Source: Clostridiales bacterium
GTDB lineage: Bacteria; Bacillota; Clostridia; Christensenellales; Aristaeellaceae
Direction: 5' to 3'
Length of the DNA: 64,000 bases
Assembly: GCA_015056325.1 (NCBI GenBank)
Contig: SVGL01000011.1
Span: 1 to 64,000, forward strand
The notes beneath the pieces were generated by a model. That model was given only the letters and a program-made list of their open reading frames with translations. It was not told where the DNA came from and did no database searches. Positions 9,204 through 17,535 of the stretch are shown in pieces. The position numbers and the translations under genes are program-made. Each line of letters starts with the position of its first letter. Position 1 is the first letter of the stretch.

Positions 9204-9982
9204 AGCGCATCCTGCTGACCGTCGAATATGACGGCACGAATTACGCCGGCTGGCAGCGGCAGATCAACGGTCTGGCCGTCCAGCAGGTGCTGGAGGAGGC
9301 CCTTCAAAAAGCCACGAAGGAGCGCATCGTCGTCACCGGCGCAAGCCGCACTGACGCGGGCGTTCACGCGTTGGGACAGGCGGTGCACTTCGACACCGAG
9401 AGCAGAATTCCCCCGGAGAAGTACCCCTTCGTGCTCAACACCATGCTGCCGCGGGACATTCGCGTCCACACCGGCCGCGAGGTGCCGGAGGGCTTCCACG
9501 CCCGCTTCATGACCTGCGGCAAGCGCTACACCTACCGCATCGTGAACAGCCGCCACGCCAGCGCCATCCGCCGCAACACCCATGTGCACGTGCCCCTGCC
9601 CCTTGACCTGGCCCCCATGCAGGAGGCCGCAAAGCTCCTGCTGGGCACCCATGATTACGCGGCGTTCCAGGCGGCGGGCGGCACGGCGAAGACCACCATC
9701 CGCACCATCACCAAGGCTGAGCTGGTGCAGCTGGACGATGAGATCATCCTCACCGTGGAGGGCGACGCCTTCCTGTACAACATGGTGCGGATCATCGCCG
9801 GAACGCTGATCGAAATCGGCCTGGGCCGCCGCAGCGTGAATGCCTTCTCCGAAGCCTACGGGACGCTGGACCGCCTTTCTTTGGGCGTAACTGCACCGCC
9901 GCAGGGCCTGGAGCTGACGAAGGTTTACTACCCGGATGCCGCCTTTGTCCTGCCTGAGGACATCAAGTGGCACGAAGACTGA
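9200..9982 (+). CDS. truA: tRNA pseudouridine(38-40) synthase TruA
   Basis: The 260-residue product matches TruA along its whole length: VEYDGTNYAGWQRQ at the N-terminus, then the catalytic motif GASRTDAGVHALGQ (Asp52), with CGKRYTYRI and FLYNMVRIIAGTLIEIG later. It isomerises uridines 38-40 in the tRNA anticodon arm. Placement behind ecfT (ATGA overlap) is the standard Firmicutes order ecfA1-ecfA2-ecfT-truA. Confidence 0.95.
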   Translation: MKRILLTVEYDGTNYAGWQRQINGLAVQQVLEEALQKATKERIVVTGASRTDAGVHALGQAVHFDTESRIPPEKYPFVLNTMLPRDIRVHTGREVPEGFHARFMTCGKRYTYRIVNSRHASAIRRNTHVHVPLPLDLAPMQEAAKLLLGTHDYAAFQAAGGTAKTTIRTITKAELVQLDDEIILTVEGDAFLYNMVRIIAGTLIEIGLGRRSVNAFSEAYGTLDRLSLGVTAPPQGLELTKVYYPDAAFVLPEDIKWHED

Positions 9983-9995
9983 CACAGGTGATCGC

Positions 9996-10934
9996 ATGAA
10001 ATTCGCCGTTATTTCCGACATTCACGGCAACGCCCCGGCGCTGCGGCTCGCCCTTGAGGATGCTGCTGCCCACCATGTGGACGGCTACCTCCTGGCCGGC
10101 GATTACTGCATCAGCGCGCCCTGGGCCAGCGAGGTCGTGGCGATCCTCCGCGGGCTGCCCAACGCCCACATCATCCGCGGCAACGACGAAGCCCACCTGG
10201 ACGTTCCGCCCGGAGACGACGGCCAGTTCGAGGTCAGCCGGTGGTGCATGTCCACCCTCACACCCGAGGATAAGGTCTGGCTGGACGCCCTGCCGGAGGA
10301 GCTCACCATCGACTGCGAGGGCGTTACCATCCGCATGGCACACTCTTCCCAGAATTTCGTAGGCAAGTGCCTGCACGAGAAGTTCCGCACATCGGTGCTG
10401 CCACGCTTCTATCCCGATGGCCCGGCTGACCGGAAGGCGCTGCTCAATGACTTCCGGGCACTATGGGAGAAGGACGAATTCCGCAACCACATCGCCGCGC
10501 TGGACAAGGGCATATATGTCTTCGGCCACAATCACATCCAGGCCTGGGGCGAGTTCGACGGGCGCGTGCTGGTCAATCCGGGCTCCGTGGGGCTGCCGCT
10601 GGACTGCGGCGCATTCGGCGCGGCCTATTCCCTGCTGACCCTTGAGGACGGCCATATCTCCGTGGAGGAGCGCCGCCTCCCCATGGACGCGGAATCCCTC
10701 ATCGCACAGGTGAAATCCACCGGCCAGTACGCCGCCGCCCGGGTATGGACGGAGATCATCTTCTCCGAATGGCGTACGGTGCGGGAGAAGGTCTACCAGT
10801 TCCTCCGCCACTGCGAGCAGTACGCCGACTCCATCGGCGACGCCCGCCGCCCCTTTGCCAAACCCACCTGGGAAGCCGCCTATGCCGAGTGGACCGCCCA
10901 TGCCCATGAATGGCACCCGGATCTCTTTGTCTGA
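9996..10934 (+). CDS. Metallophosphoesterase family protein (YfcE/MJ0936-like)
   Basis: The 312-residue cytoplasmic protein starts MKFAVISDIHGNAPAL, with DIHGN, then LLAGDY, RGNDE (in place of GNHD), AHSS and FGHNHIQ followed by NPGSVGLP. These are the metal sites of small single-domain phosphodiesterases. About 110 extra C-terminal residues of helical sequence are unusual for that group. The RGNDE variant is common in this subfamily. It follows truA by 13 nt. The substrate is unknown. Confidence 0.85.
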   Translation: MKFAVISDIHGNAPALRLALEDAAAHHVDGYLLAGDYCISAPWASEVVAILRGLPNAHIIRGNDEAHLDVPPGDDGQFEVSRWCMSTLTPEDKVWLDALPEELTIDCEGVTIRMAHSSQNFVGKCLHEKFRTSVLPRFYPDGPADRKALLNDFRALWEKDEFRNHIAALDKGIYVFGHNHIQAWGEFDGRVLVNPGSVGLPLDCGAFGAAYSLLTLEDGHISVEERRLPMDAESLIAQVKSTGQYAAARVWTEIIFSEWRTVREKVYQFLRHCEQYADSIGDARRPFAKPTWEAAYAEWTAHAHEWHPDLFV

Positions 10935-10956
10935 TTTTACATGAGGAGGCACCCGC

Positions 10957-12393
10957 ATGAAGCGTTCGTTCATGACCAGTCTGCCGGACACCTCCGGCGC
11001 GTTTCTCACTGCCAGCCGCATCATCCTGCGCCACGGGGGCAACATGGTACGCGCCAGCTATAACAAGGCGGTGGACGCCCACACCCTCTTCCTGGACGTA
11101 GAGGGCGAGGAAGCCGCGCTGGACGCCATTGAAGAGAGCCTCACCGCCGAGGGCTTCCTGCAGAACGAAAGCCGCGTGAAGGTGGTGCTGATCGAAGCCG
11201 AGGTGCCCAATCAGCCCGGCGGCGTGCTGCCCGTTCTGGAGGCGCTGAATCAGCGTAATGTGAGCATCTCCTACCTGTCCAGCCAGGCGGCGGGCAAAGA
11301 ATATGCGCCGCTGAAGATGGGACTATACATCGAGGATTCCGCCGTCATTGACGAGCTGCTGGTGGAGCTCTCCGCCATCTGCCCGGTGCGCATTCTGGAT
11401 TACGACGCCGGCGAAAAGAAGCTGGACAACACTGTCTTCTACATCTCCTTCGCCGATGAGATGCGTCAGCTCCTGGATCTCACCCCCGAACAGACCAAGG
11501 AATTCGTGTACTACGCCAACCTGGTCATGCAGCAGCTGGATGAGAAGGGCGAGCCCTACGGCAAGGTCTTCGAGTATGTCAGCCGCTTTGCCCACTTTGT
11601 GGCGGAGCACGGCGGCGCAGGCTACGACTGCCGCATCACCTGCCAGAAGCTGACTGACCGGGTCGCCGTGACGCTGATCGAGCCCCCCTGCGGCTCCAAC
11701 ATCACCGTGCTGGAGGAGCTGAACACAAAGGCCCTGCTGGTCATCGACGGCGGCTTCACCTGCTACGAGGCGGAGACCATGCGGCTGCTGCGCTCCCTCT
11801 TCCCGAATTATGACGCCCGGAAGAAGGAGATGCTTCTCACCCATTCCGACTCCGACCACGCGGGCATCTGCCGGCATTTCCAGAAAATCTGGTGCACCCG
11901 TCGTACAGCGGACTGCTTCGCCGGCGAGCATGTTGGCCTGCCTTCACCCCGGGAGGAAAATCTCAACATGCTGCCCTACTACCGTCTGTCCACGCTGATC
12001 ACAGACTACGTCCCTCCGGCGCTGTCCCATCTGTGCCTGCTGGACAGCCAGCCCTGCGATGACGCACTGCCGCTGTCCAAGGTGGGCGAGTACCGCTTCG
12101 GCGACCTGGCCTTCGATGTGTACCAGGGCAACGGCGGCCACGTCCCCGGCGAGACCGTGCTGGTGGATGACCGCCACCGCATCGCTATCACCGGCGACGA
12201 TTACATCAACGCTGTGGACATGCTGCCTGCCCAAAAGGAGTTCAACCGCCTGGCCCCCTATCTGGCCCGCAGCGTCAACCAGGACAGCGCAAAGTACCGC
12301 GCCATCCTGCAGATGCTCCGCCACATGCTGGCCGATGACTGGCTGCTCCTGCCGGGGCACGGGGCGATCGTCCCGCGCGAACAACGGCTTTAA
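10957..12393 (+). CDS. ACT domain / metallo-beta-lactamase fold fusion protein
   Basis: The 478-residue protein has two ACT-like modules at about residues 35-150 (NMVRASYNKAVDAHTLFLDVEG and IEAEVPNQPGGVLPVLEALNQRNVSISYLS). They are followed by a linker and a C-terminal metallo-beta-lactamase domain (LTHSDSDHAG, later GGHVPGE, AITGDDY, LLPGHGA). The usual HxHxDH motif reads HSDSDH, so the second His is Asp. ACT modules bind amino acids, so ligand-regulated hydrolysis is a reasonable inference. Family members are annotated only generally. SD GAGGAGG is 10 nt upstream of the start. Confidence 0.75.
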   Translation: MKRSFMTSLPDTSGAFLTASRIILRHGGNMVRASYNKAVDAHTLFLDVEGEEAALDAIEESLTAEGFLQNESRVKVVLIEAEVPNQPGGVLPVLEALNQRNVSISYLSSQAAGKEYAPLKMGLYIEDSAVIDELLVELSAICPVRILDYDAGEKKLDNTVFYISFADEMRQLLDLTPEQTKEFVYYANLVMQQLDEKGEPYGKVFEYVSRFAHFVAEHGGAGYDCRITCQKLTDRVAVTLIEPPCGSNITVLEELNTKALLVIDGGFTCYEAETMRLLRSLFPNYDARKKEMLLTHSDSDHAGICRHFQKIWCTRRTADCFAGEHVGLPSPREENLNMLPYYRLSTLITDYVPPALSHLCLLDSQPCDDALPLSKVGEYRFGDLAFDVYQGNGGHVPGETVLVDDRHRIAITGDDYINAVDMLPAQKEFNRLAPYLARSVNQDSAKYRAILQMLRHMLADDWLLLPGHGAIVPREQRL

Positions 12394-12508
12394 CCAGGGC
12401 CTCTGACCCTGACCCCTGCGAAGGGCCTTCAGCCCTCCCGACACCCATTTCGCGATCGAGTTGTCTGTTTTCATTCAGCTGCGCCCGCGTGTTTATTGAG
12501 GGTACGAT

Positions 12509-14107
12509 ATGCTTCGACTTGACAACCTTTCCATGCCCCTATCATGGGATATGAGCACCCTGACCGAGGCCGTATTGCGGAAGCTCCGCATCCCTGCAGA
12601 CATGCTGCAGTCCCTCACCCTGGCGAAGAAGTCCGTGGACGCCCGCGACAAAGCCGACGTGCACTTCGTCATCTCCGTGGATGTGAAGGTCAAAAATGAG
12701 GACGCTGTCCTCAAGCGACTCAAGCCCGGCACGGCCAATCGGGTGAATCCTCCGCAGATTCCGCCGCCTCCCCAGGCGAAGTTCACACGTCCGCCGGTGG
12801 TGGTGGGCGCGGGCCCTGCAGGCCTCTTTGCTGCGCTGACGCTGGCTCAGGCAGGCGCGAACCCCATCCTCATCGAGCGCGGCCGCGCCGTTGACCAGCG
12901 CACCCAGGACGTGAGCCTTATGCAGAAGGAGGGCGTCCTTGACCCGGACAGCAATGTTCAATTCGGCGAAGGCGGAGCAGGTGCGTTCTCCGACGGCAAA
13001 CTGACCACGGGCACCAAGTCGCCCCACATCCGCACAGTGCTGCGGACTTTCGTCGACCACGGCGCGCCGGAGGAGATCCTGTACCTGTCCAAGCCCCACA
13101 TCGGCACCGACCGCCTGAAGGGCGTGGTGGCCTCTATCCGCAATGAAATCATCCGACTGGGCGGCACCGTCCTGTTTGAAACCCGCGTGACTGAGCTGAT
13201 CGTTCGCGGCAATCACATTGAAGGCGTAAAGGTTCTCCACGCCGGCATCGAACGGGAAATCCTCACCGACAGCGTGCTGCTGGCCATCGGCCACAGCGCC
13301 CGCGACACCATGCAGCGGCTGTTCAATCAGGGTGTGATGATGGTGCAGAAGCCCTTCGCTATGGGTGTTCGCATCGAGCATCCGCAGTCCCTCATCAACC
13401 AAAGCCAGTACGGCAAATGCTGGCAGCACCCGGCCCTGGGCGCGGCAGACTACAAGCTGGCCGTCCATACCCCCGACGGACGCGGCTGCTACACCTTCTG
13501 CATGTGCCCCGGCGGCGAGGTAATCGCGGCGGCCAGCCAGCACGGCGGGCTGTGCGTCAACGGCATGAGCTATCACGCCCGTGACGGCCGCAACGCCAAC
13601 GCAGCCCTTTTGGTGGGCGTGAACCCGGAGGACTTCGGCGACGATCACCCGCTGGCAGGCTTTGTCTGGCAGCGCAGCATCGAGCAGGCCGCCTACCGCT
13701 TAGGAGGCAACAACTATCACGCCCCCGTGCAGCGCGTGGAGGATCTGCTCAACAGCCGCGCCACCACGCGACTCGGCGAAGTCATCCCCACCTACCAGCC
13801 CGGCGTGACTCCCGCCGACCTGCGGGAGTGCCTGCCCGGATTCATCATTGAAGACCTGAAATTCGGCATTCGCCGCATGGATGGTCAGCTGCGGGGCTTT
13901 GCCCATCCGGATGCGGTGCTGACCGGCGTGGAGACCCGTTCCTCCTCCCCCGTGCGGCTGAACCGAGACCGCGCGACCCTGATGGCGGAGGGCCTGGACG
14001 GCCTCTTCCCCGTGGGCGAGGGCGCGGGCTACGCGGGCGGCATCATGAGCGCCGCCGTAGACGGCATCGTGACGGCCCGGGCAGCGCTGGAGAGGTGCAG
14101 CCTGTGA
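12509..14107 (+). CDS. FAD-dependent NAD(P) oxidoreductase (COG2509-like)
   Basis: The 532-residue protein has an N-terminal roughly 90-residue alpha/beta domain (VHFVISVDVKVKNED), then a Rossmann FAD site VVVGAGPAGLFAALTLAQAG and LIERG. It continues with FGEGGAGAFSDGKL and ends with PVGEGAGYAGGIMSAAVDG, a second FAD-contacting motif. This architecture is the uncharacterised FAD-dependent dehydrogenase family common in Clostridia. The reaction is unknown. Its TGA overlaps the GTG start of the next gene. Confidence 0.85.
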   Translation: MLRLDNLSMPLSWDMSTLTEAVLRKLRIPADMLQSLTLAKKSVDARDKADVHFVISVDVKVKNEDAVLKRLKPGTANRVNPPQIPPPPQAKFTRPPVVVGAGPAGLFAALTLAQAGANPILIERGRAVDQRTQDVSLMQKEGVLDPDSNVQFGEGGAGAFSDGKLTTGTKSPHIRTVLRTFVDHGAPEEILYLSKPHIGTDRLKGVVASIRNEIIRLGGTVLFETRVTELIVRGNHIEGVKVLHAGIEREILTDSVLLAIGHSARDTMQRLFNQGVMMVQKPFAMGVRIEHPQSLINQSQYGKCWQHPALGAADYKLAVHTPDGRGCYTFCMCPGGEVIAAASQHGGLCVNGMSYHARDGRNANAALLVGVNPEDFGDDHPLAGFVWQRSIEQAAYRLGGNNYHAPVQRVEDLLNSRATTRLGEVIPTYQPGVTPADLRECLPGFIIEDLKFGIRRMDGQLRGFAHPDAVLTGVETRSSSPVRLNRDRATLMAEGLDGLFPVGEGAGYAGGIMSAAVDGIVTARAALERCSL

Positions 14108-15018
14108 ATACGCTGCTGACAGAGGCCCTACGAGCCTTTGGGCTGACCCATGCAGAATTCATCCAGCAGCACGAAAACGCCGTGTACCGCGCGGATGGCA
14201 AGTACCTGCTGCGCATTCATAAGGCCGCAGAGGGGCTCCATGTTGACCATGATCCCAACCTCCGCCGGGCAGAGCTGGCCCTGCTGACCCACCTGGCCAC
14301 TGCCGGCATAAACGTGCAGCACCCCGTCGCAGAAGCCACGCTGTCCGACGGCACCCAGGCGACGCTGCTGACCTGGATTGACGGCCACCACATCACGGAG
14401 GCTGACTTCACCCCCGACATGCAGCATCGGATCGGCGCGATGACCGCCCGCCTCCATCAGGCTGCTGCAGGTTTTCAGCATAAGGCCCTGCGCCGCTATG
14501 ACGCGGCCCACGTGGCCCGTTTGGCTGACGCTCTCCGGCAGATGGGCGAGCGTCATCACCTCAACATGGACGAGATCGCCGTAGCATGCGAGGCAGCCCG
14601 CGTCATCGAAGCGCGGCTGGGCAAGGTGACCGACGAGTTCATTCCCATCCACTGCGACCTGTCCCAGTCCAACATTCTGCTGACGGATAGCGGCCCCGTC
14701 CCCATCGACTTCTCCCTCTGCGGCGTCGGCCACCCCATGCACGACCTGGGCATCCTGCTGGGCAACACCAGCACCCAAGCCCAGCGCAAGGCCATGGCGG
14801 AGGGCTACAAAGGCGCCGGAGGTCACATCGACCTGCCCCTGCTGGACGCGGGCTATACCCTGGGTCTGCTGGAGGCGCTGGCCTTCCACGCGGACGTCTG
14901 GCCCAAGGAACCCTGGTTCGCGCCGCGTTTCACCCGCTGGGTCAATGAGCAGCTGCGGCCCCTGGCAGAGGGCAAGCCGCTTCTGAATGAGAATATGTTT
15001 TTATTGAATTTACATTGA
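14104..15018 (+). CDS. Aminoglycoside phosphotransferase/homoserine kinase-fold protein
   Basis: The 304-residue protein kinase-like fold has a lobe with YLLRIHK, the Brenner-type catalytic loop HCDLSQSNILL and metal-binding PIDFSLCG. The group includes APH, choline and homoserine kinases and fructosamine kinases, so the substrate cannot be fixed; resistance should not be assumed. GTG 14104 is chosen because it overlaps the upstream stop (GTGA) and has GAGAGGTG before it. pepT follows after 13 nt. Confidence 0.8.
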   Translation: MNTLLTEALRAFGLTHAEFIQQHENAVYRADGKYLLRIHKAAEGLHVDHDPNLRRAELALLTHLATAGINVQHPVAEATLSDGTQATLLTWIDGHHITEADFTPDMQHRIGAMTARLHQAAAGFQHKALRRYDAAHVARLADALRQMGERHHLNMDEIAVACEAARVIEARLGKVTDEFIPIHCDLSQSNILLTDSGPVPIDFSLCGVGHPMHDLGILLGNTSTQAQRKAMAEGYKGAGGHIDLPLLDAGYTLGLLEALAFHADVWPKEPWFAPRFTRWVNEQLRPLAEGKPLLNENMFLLNLH

Positions 15019-15031
15019 GGAGGTACCCCCT

Positions 15032-16228
15032 ATGACCGTGAAGGAAAAGTTCCTGCGCTATGTGCAGGTGGAAACCACCAGTGAAGAAAGCTGCGAGACC
15101 TGCCCCTCCAGCCCCAACCAGATGGTGCTGGCGAAGATGCTGGTAGATGAGCTACATGCCATGGGCATTGCCAACGCCCGCGTAGACGAGCATGGCTATG
15201 TCTACGCCACCATCCCCGCCAAGGGTGATCACCCGGCCAAGGTCGGCCTCATCGCCCACATGGACACCTCCGACGGCGTTCGCGGTGCAACCAAGCCGGT
15301 GTGCATCCCCGATTATGACGGCAAGGCCATCACGCTGAAGAACGGCGTGGTCATCGACGGTTTCAAGTTCCTGCCCAGCCTCAAGGGCCAGGAGCTGATC
15401 GTCACCAGCGGCGACAGCGTCCTGGGCGCGGATGACAAGGCCGGCGTAGCGGAGATCATGGCCCTTGCCCAGCGCCTGCTGGCTCCCGACGCCCCTGAGC
15501 ACTGTACGGTCTGCATCGGCTTCACCCCTGATGAGGAGATCGGCCGCGGCGCGGACCTCTTCGACGTGCCCGGCTTCAATGCGGATTACGCCTACACCGT
15601 AGACGGCGGCGCCCTGGGCGAATTGGAATACGAGAACTTCAACGCCGCCTCCTGCAAGGTGACGGTCAAGGGCGTGAACATCCATCCCGGCAGCGCCAAA
15701 AACCAGATGAAGAACGCTCTGCTGATGGCCATCGAGTGGAACAGCATGCTGCCCCCTGCGGAGATCCCCGCCCACACCGAAGGCTACGAGGGCTTCTACC
15801 ACCTCATGCACCTCTCCGGCGATGAGGAACAGGCCATCCTGGGCTACATCATCCGCGACCATGACGCCGTCAAATTCGACGAGCGCAAAGCCACCGTCCA
15901 ACGCATCACCGATTATCTGAACGCAAAATGGGGCGAAGGCTCCTTCACCTGCGAGGTGCGCGACAGCTACCGCAACATGAAGGAAATGCTGGAGCCCTGC
16001 ATGTTCATCGTAGACAAGGCGGAGGCTGCCTTCCGGGCCTGCGGCGTGGAGCCCATTAAGACGCCCATCCGCGGCGGCACCGACGGCGCTCGCCTGAGCT
16101 ACATGGGCCTCCCCTGCCCGAACCTCTCCACCGGCGGCTACAACTTCCACGGCCGCAAGGAGCTCATCACCGTTCAGGCCATGGAAAAGATGGTGGACGT
16201 GCTGGAGAGCATCGTCCGCAACGCGTGA
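15032..16228 (+). CDS. pepT: Peptidase T (tripeptidase, M20B)
   Basis: The 398-residue product matches PepT throughout. It has the N-terminal EKFLRYVQVETTS and the metal ligands in HMDTSDGV, ADDKAG (bridging Asp), TPDEEIGRGAD and VDGG, with the His in the closing NFHGRKE. The dimerisation insert lies between. PepT removes the N-terminal residue from tripeptides in the cytoplasm using two zinc ions. SD GAGGAGG precedes the start. It is the last gene of a run ending at a strong terminator. Confidence 0.95.
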   Translation: MTVKEKFLRYVQVETTSEESCETCPSSPNQMVLAKMLVDELHAMGIANARVDEHGYVYATIPAKGDHPAKVGLIAHMDTSDGVRGATKPVCIPDYDGKAITLKNGVVIDGFKFLPSLKGQELIVTSGDSVLGADDKAGVAEIMALAQRLLAPDAPEHCTVCIGFTPDEEIGRGADLFDVPGFNADYAYTVDGGALGELEYENFNAASCKVTVKGVNIHPGSAKNQMKNALLMAIEWNSMLPPAEIPAHTEGYEGFYHLMHLSGDEEQAILGYIIRDHDAVKFDERKATVQRITDYLNAKWGEGSFTCEVRDSYRNMKEMLEPCMFIVDKAEAAFRACGVEPIKTPIRGGTDGARLSYMGLPCPNLSTGGYNFHGRKELITVQAMEKMVDVLESIVRNA

Positions 16229-16247
16229 TTCTCTTCTCTACGGCACA

Positions 16248-16290
16248 AAAAGAGGACTGCTGCTAATGCGGCAGTCCTCTTCGTGTTTAT
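16248..16290. terminator. Bidirectional rho-independent terminator
   Basis: AGAGGACTGC (16251-16260) pairs with GCAGTCCTCT (16271-16280), with A-rich and T-rich flanks. It lies between convergent pepT and the HAD gene. Confidence 0.85.
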
Positions 16291-16937
16291 TGACGGGAAA
16301 CCAGCCAGTCACGTACATCCAGCAGGCTGTCAAAGGGCCCGAGGATGAAAGGCTTCACCGTATCATCCGGCTGCCAGAGATCCGGCACATGGATGGCTTT
16401 GCAGCCCGCCCGGTGCGCCGAGAGCAGACCGTTGCGGGAGTCCTCCAGGGCATAGCATTCCACCGGCGGGACGCCCAGGGCAGCAGCAGCCGTGAGGTAA
16501 ATATCCGGCTCCGGCTTGGATTTCTCCACCATGTCGCCGCCGATGACCGCGTCGAAATAGTGCCTCACGTCTGCAGACGCCAGGTGCTGTTCGACCTTCT
16601 CCCGCTTGGTGGAGGAGGCCACGGCCAGCTTGTAGCCCTGCTCCTTTAGGTAAGCCAGCAGCTCATACAAGCCCTTCTTGGGGGTAACGGTGTGCTGGCT
16701 GTAATAACCCTCCAGGAAATCGCGGGTGTGATTCCACATGGCGGCAACGTCGAAATCCGCGCCGAACTCCTCCCGCCAGATGCGGTTGCAGCCCTCGGTA
16801 TTGCTGCCCATGGTCTTCATGACCATGTAGCCGGTCTTGCCCAGGCCCATCTGCACGCCGACGTAGTCCCATGCCAGCACGAAAACCCGCTCGGTGTCGA
16901 ACATCAGGCCGTCCATGTCAAAGATGCATGCTTTCAT
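16287..16937 (-). CDS. HAD family phosphatase (beta-phosphoglucomutase/YcjU-like)
   Basis: The 216-residue protein contains the HAD blocks: FDMDGLMFDTE (nucleophile Asp and acid Asp), ASSTKRE (Thr), GDMVEKSKPEPDIYL (Lys), and CYALEDSRNGLLSA (metal Asp). The helical cap between the first two blocks is of the beta-phosphoglucomutase type. It likely acts on a sugar phosphate. The frame is open further upstream, but ATG 16937 is the natural start, one base after the upstream stop. Confidence 0.85.
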   Translation of the reverse strand: MKACIFDMDGLMFDTERVFVLAWDYVGVQMGLGKTGYMVMKTMGSNTEGCNRIWREEFGADFDVAAMWNHTRDFLEGYYSQHTVTPKKGLYELLAYLKEQGYKLAVASSTKREKVEQHLASADVRHYFDAVIGGDMVEKSKPEPDIYLTAAAALGVPPVECYALEDSRNGLLSAHRAGCKAIHVPDLWQPDDTVKPFILGPFDSLLDVRDWLVSRQ

Positions 16938-16938
16938 G

Positions 16939-17448
16939 TCAAGCCTCCACGGAGATGCCGTAGTCCAGGATGACGCGCCCCTGCGCATCAGGATTGGTGA
17001 AGCGCGGGCAGTTATAGCGCTCGAAGCACCAGTCGTCCTCCGCGCGCTTCCAGCCGTTGCGGCGGAGCTCCTCCAGGCAGAGGTTGTGAGCCTCCAGGCC
17101 GTAGAGCTCGCCGTTGTGCTCATCGCCCCTGCGCCAAAGGACAGCATACCTGCGCTGGCCGATATCGACGGCCTCGTAGCCTTCAGGCGCTTCAGTATCC
17201 GCCGGACAGAAGAAGCCGATCCAGTACTCCAATTCGCCGTTCACCACGCGCATGGCGGCCATGGTGCTGTCCCCGACGATGGGCATGTGGGGCAGCTTCT
17301 CCAGCGGGGCAAAGCAGTCATTCGTCCACCACTCGCCCCACTTGTGGCCATAGCTGCCGTTCACGCTGTCCACCGGGGTGTAGCGCTTGCCGATGAAGCG
17401 GCAGGCAGGGCAATCTTCGATGTATGCGTTGATGATTTCGACAGCCAT
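16939..17448 (-). CDS. GyrI-like/effector-binding domain protein
   Basis: The 169-residue stand-alone protein resembles the GyrI-like small-molecule-binding fold: FIGKRYTPVDS near the start, EYWIGFFCPADTEAPEGYEAVDIGQRRYAVLWRRG in the middle, and a C-terminal LCLEELRRNGW...FERYNCPRF. Such domains bind hydrophobic or cationic ligands, or act as DNA gyrase inhibitor-like proteins, and often form the effector part of AraC/MerR regulators. No DNA-binding domain is present here. It is cotranscribed with the HAD gene (1-nt gap). Confidence 0.65.
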   Translation of the reverse strand: MAVEIINAYIEDCPACRFIGKRYTPVDSVNGSYGHKWGEWWTNDCFAPLEKLPHMPIVGDSTMAAMRVVNGELEYWIGFFCPADTEAPEGYEAVDIGQRRYAVLWRRGDEHNGELYGLEAHNLCLEELRRNGWKRAEDDWCFERYNCPRFTNPDAQGRVILDYGISVEA

Positions 17449-17462
17449 AGAATACCTCCATC

Positions 17463-17490
17463 AAAGAAAGGGAGAGGCGAACCTCTCCCT
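17463..17490 (-). terminator. Terminator of the EF-G paralogue gene
   Basis: GGGAGAGG CGAA CCTCTCCC (17470-17489). The minus-strand transcript then runs into TTTCTTT. Confidence 0.8.
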
Positions 17491-17535
17491 GAATAATACG
17501 TACATCCTTGTCGCCGAAAAGGCAACGAAGCTGCA

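Noticed and set aside
14104..15018. Antibiotic (aminoglycoside) resistance gene
   Set aside because: Only the general kinase fold is shared; the context is housekeeping and no resistance-specific features are seen.
16938..17147. N-terminal extension of the HAD phosphatase
   Set aside because: It overlaps the GyrI-like gene in another frame; MKACIFDMDG at 16937 is the natural start.
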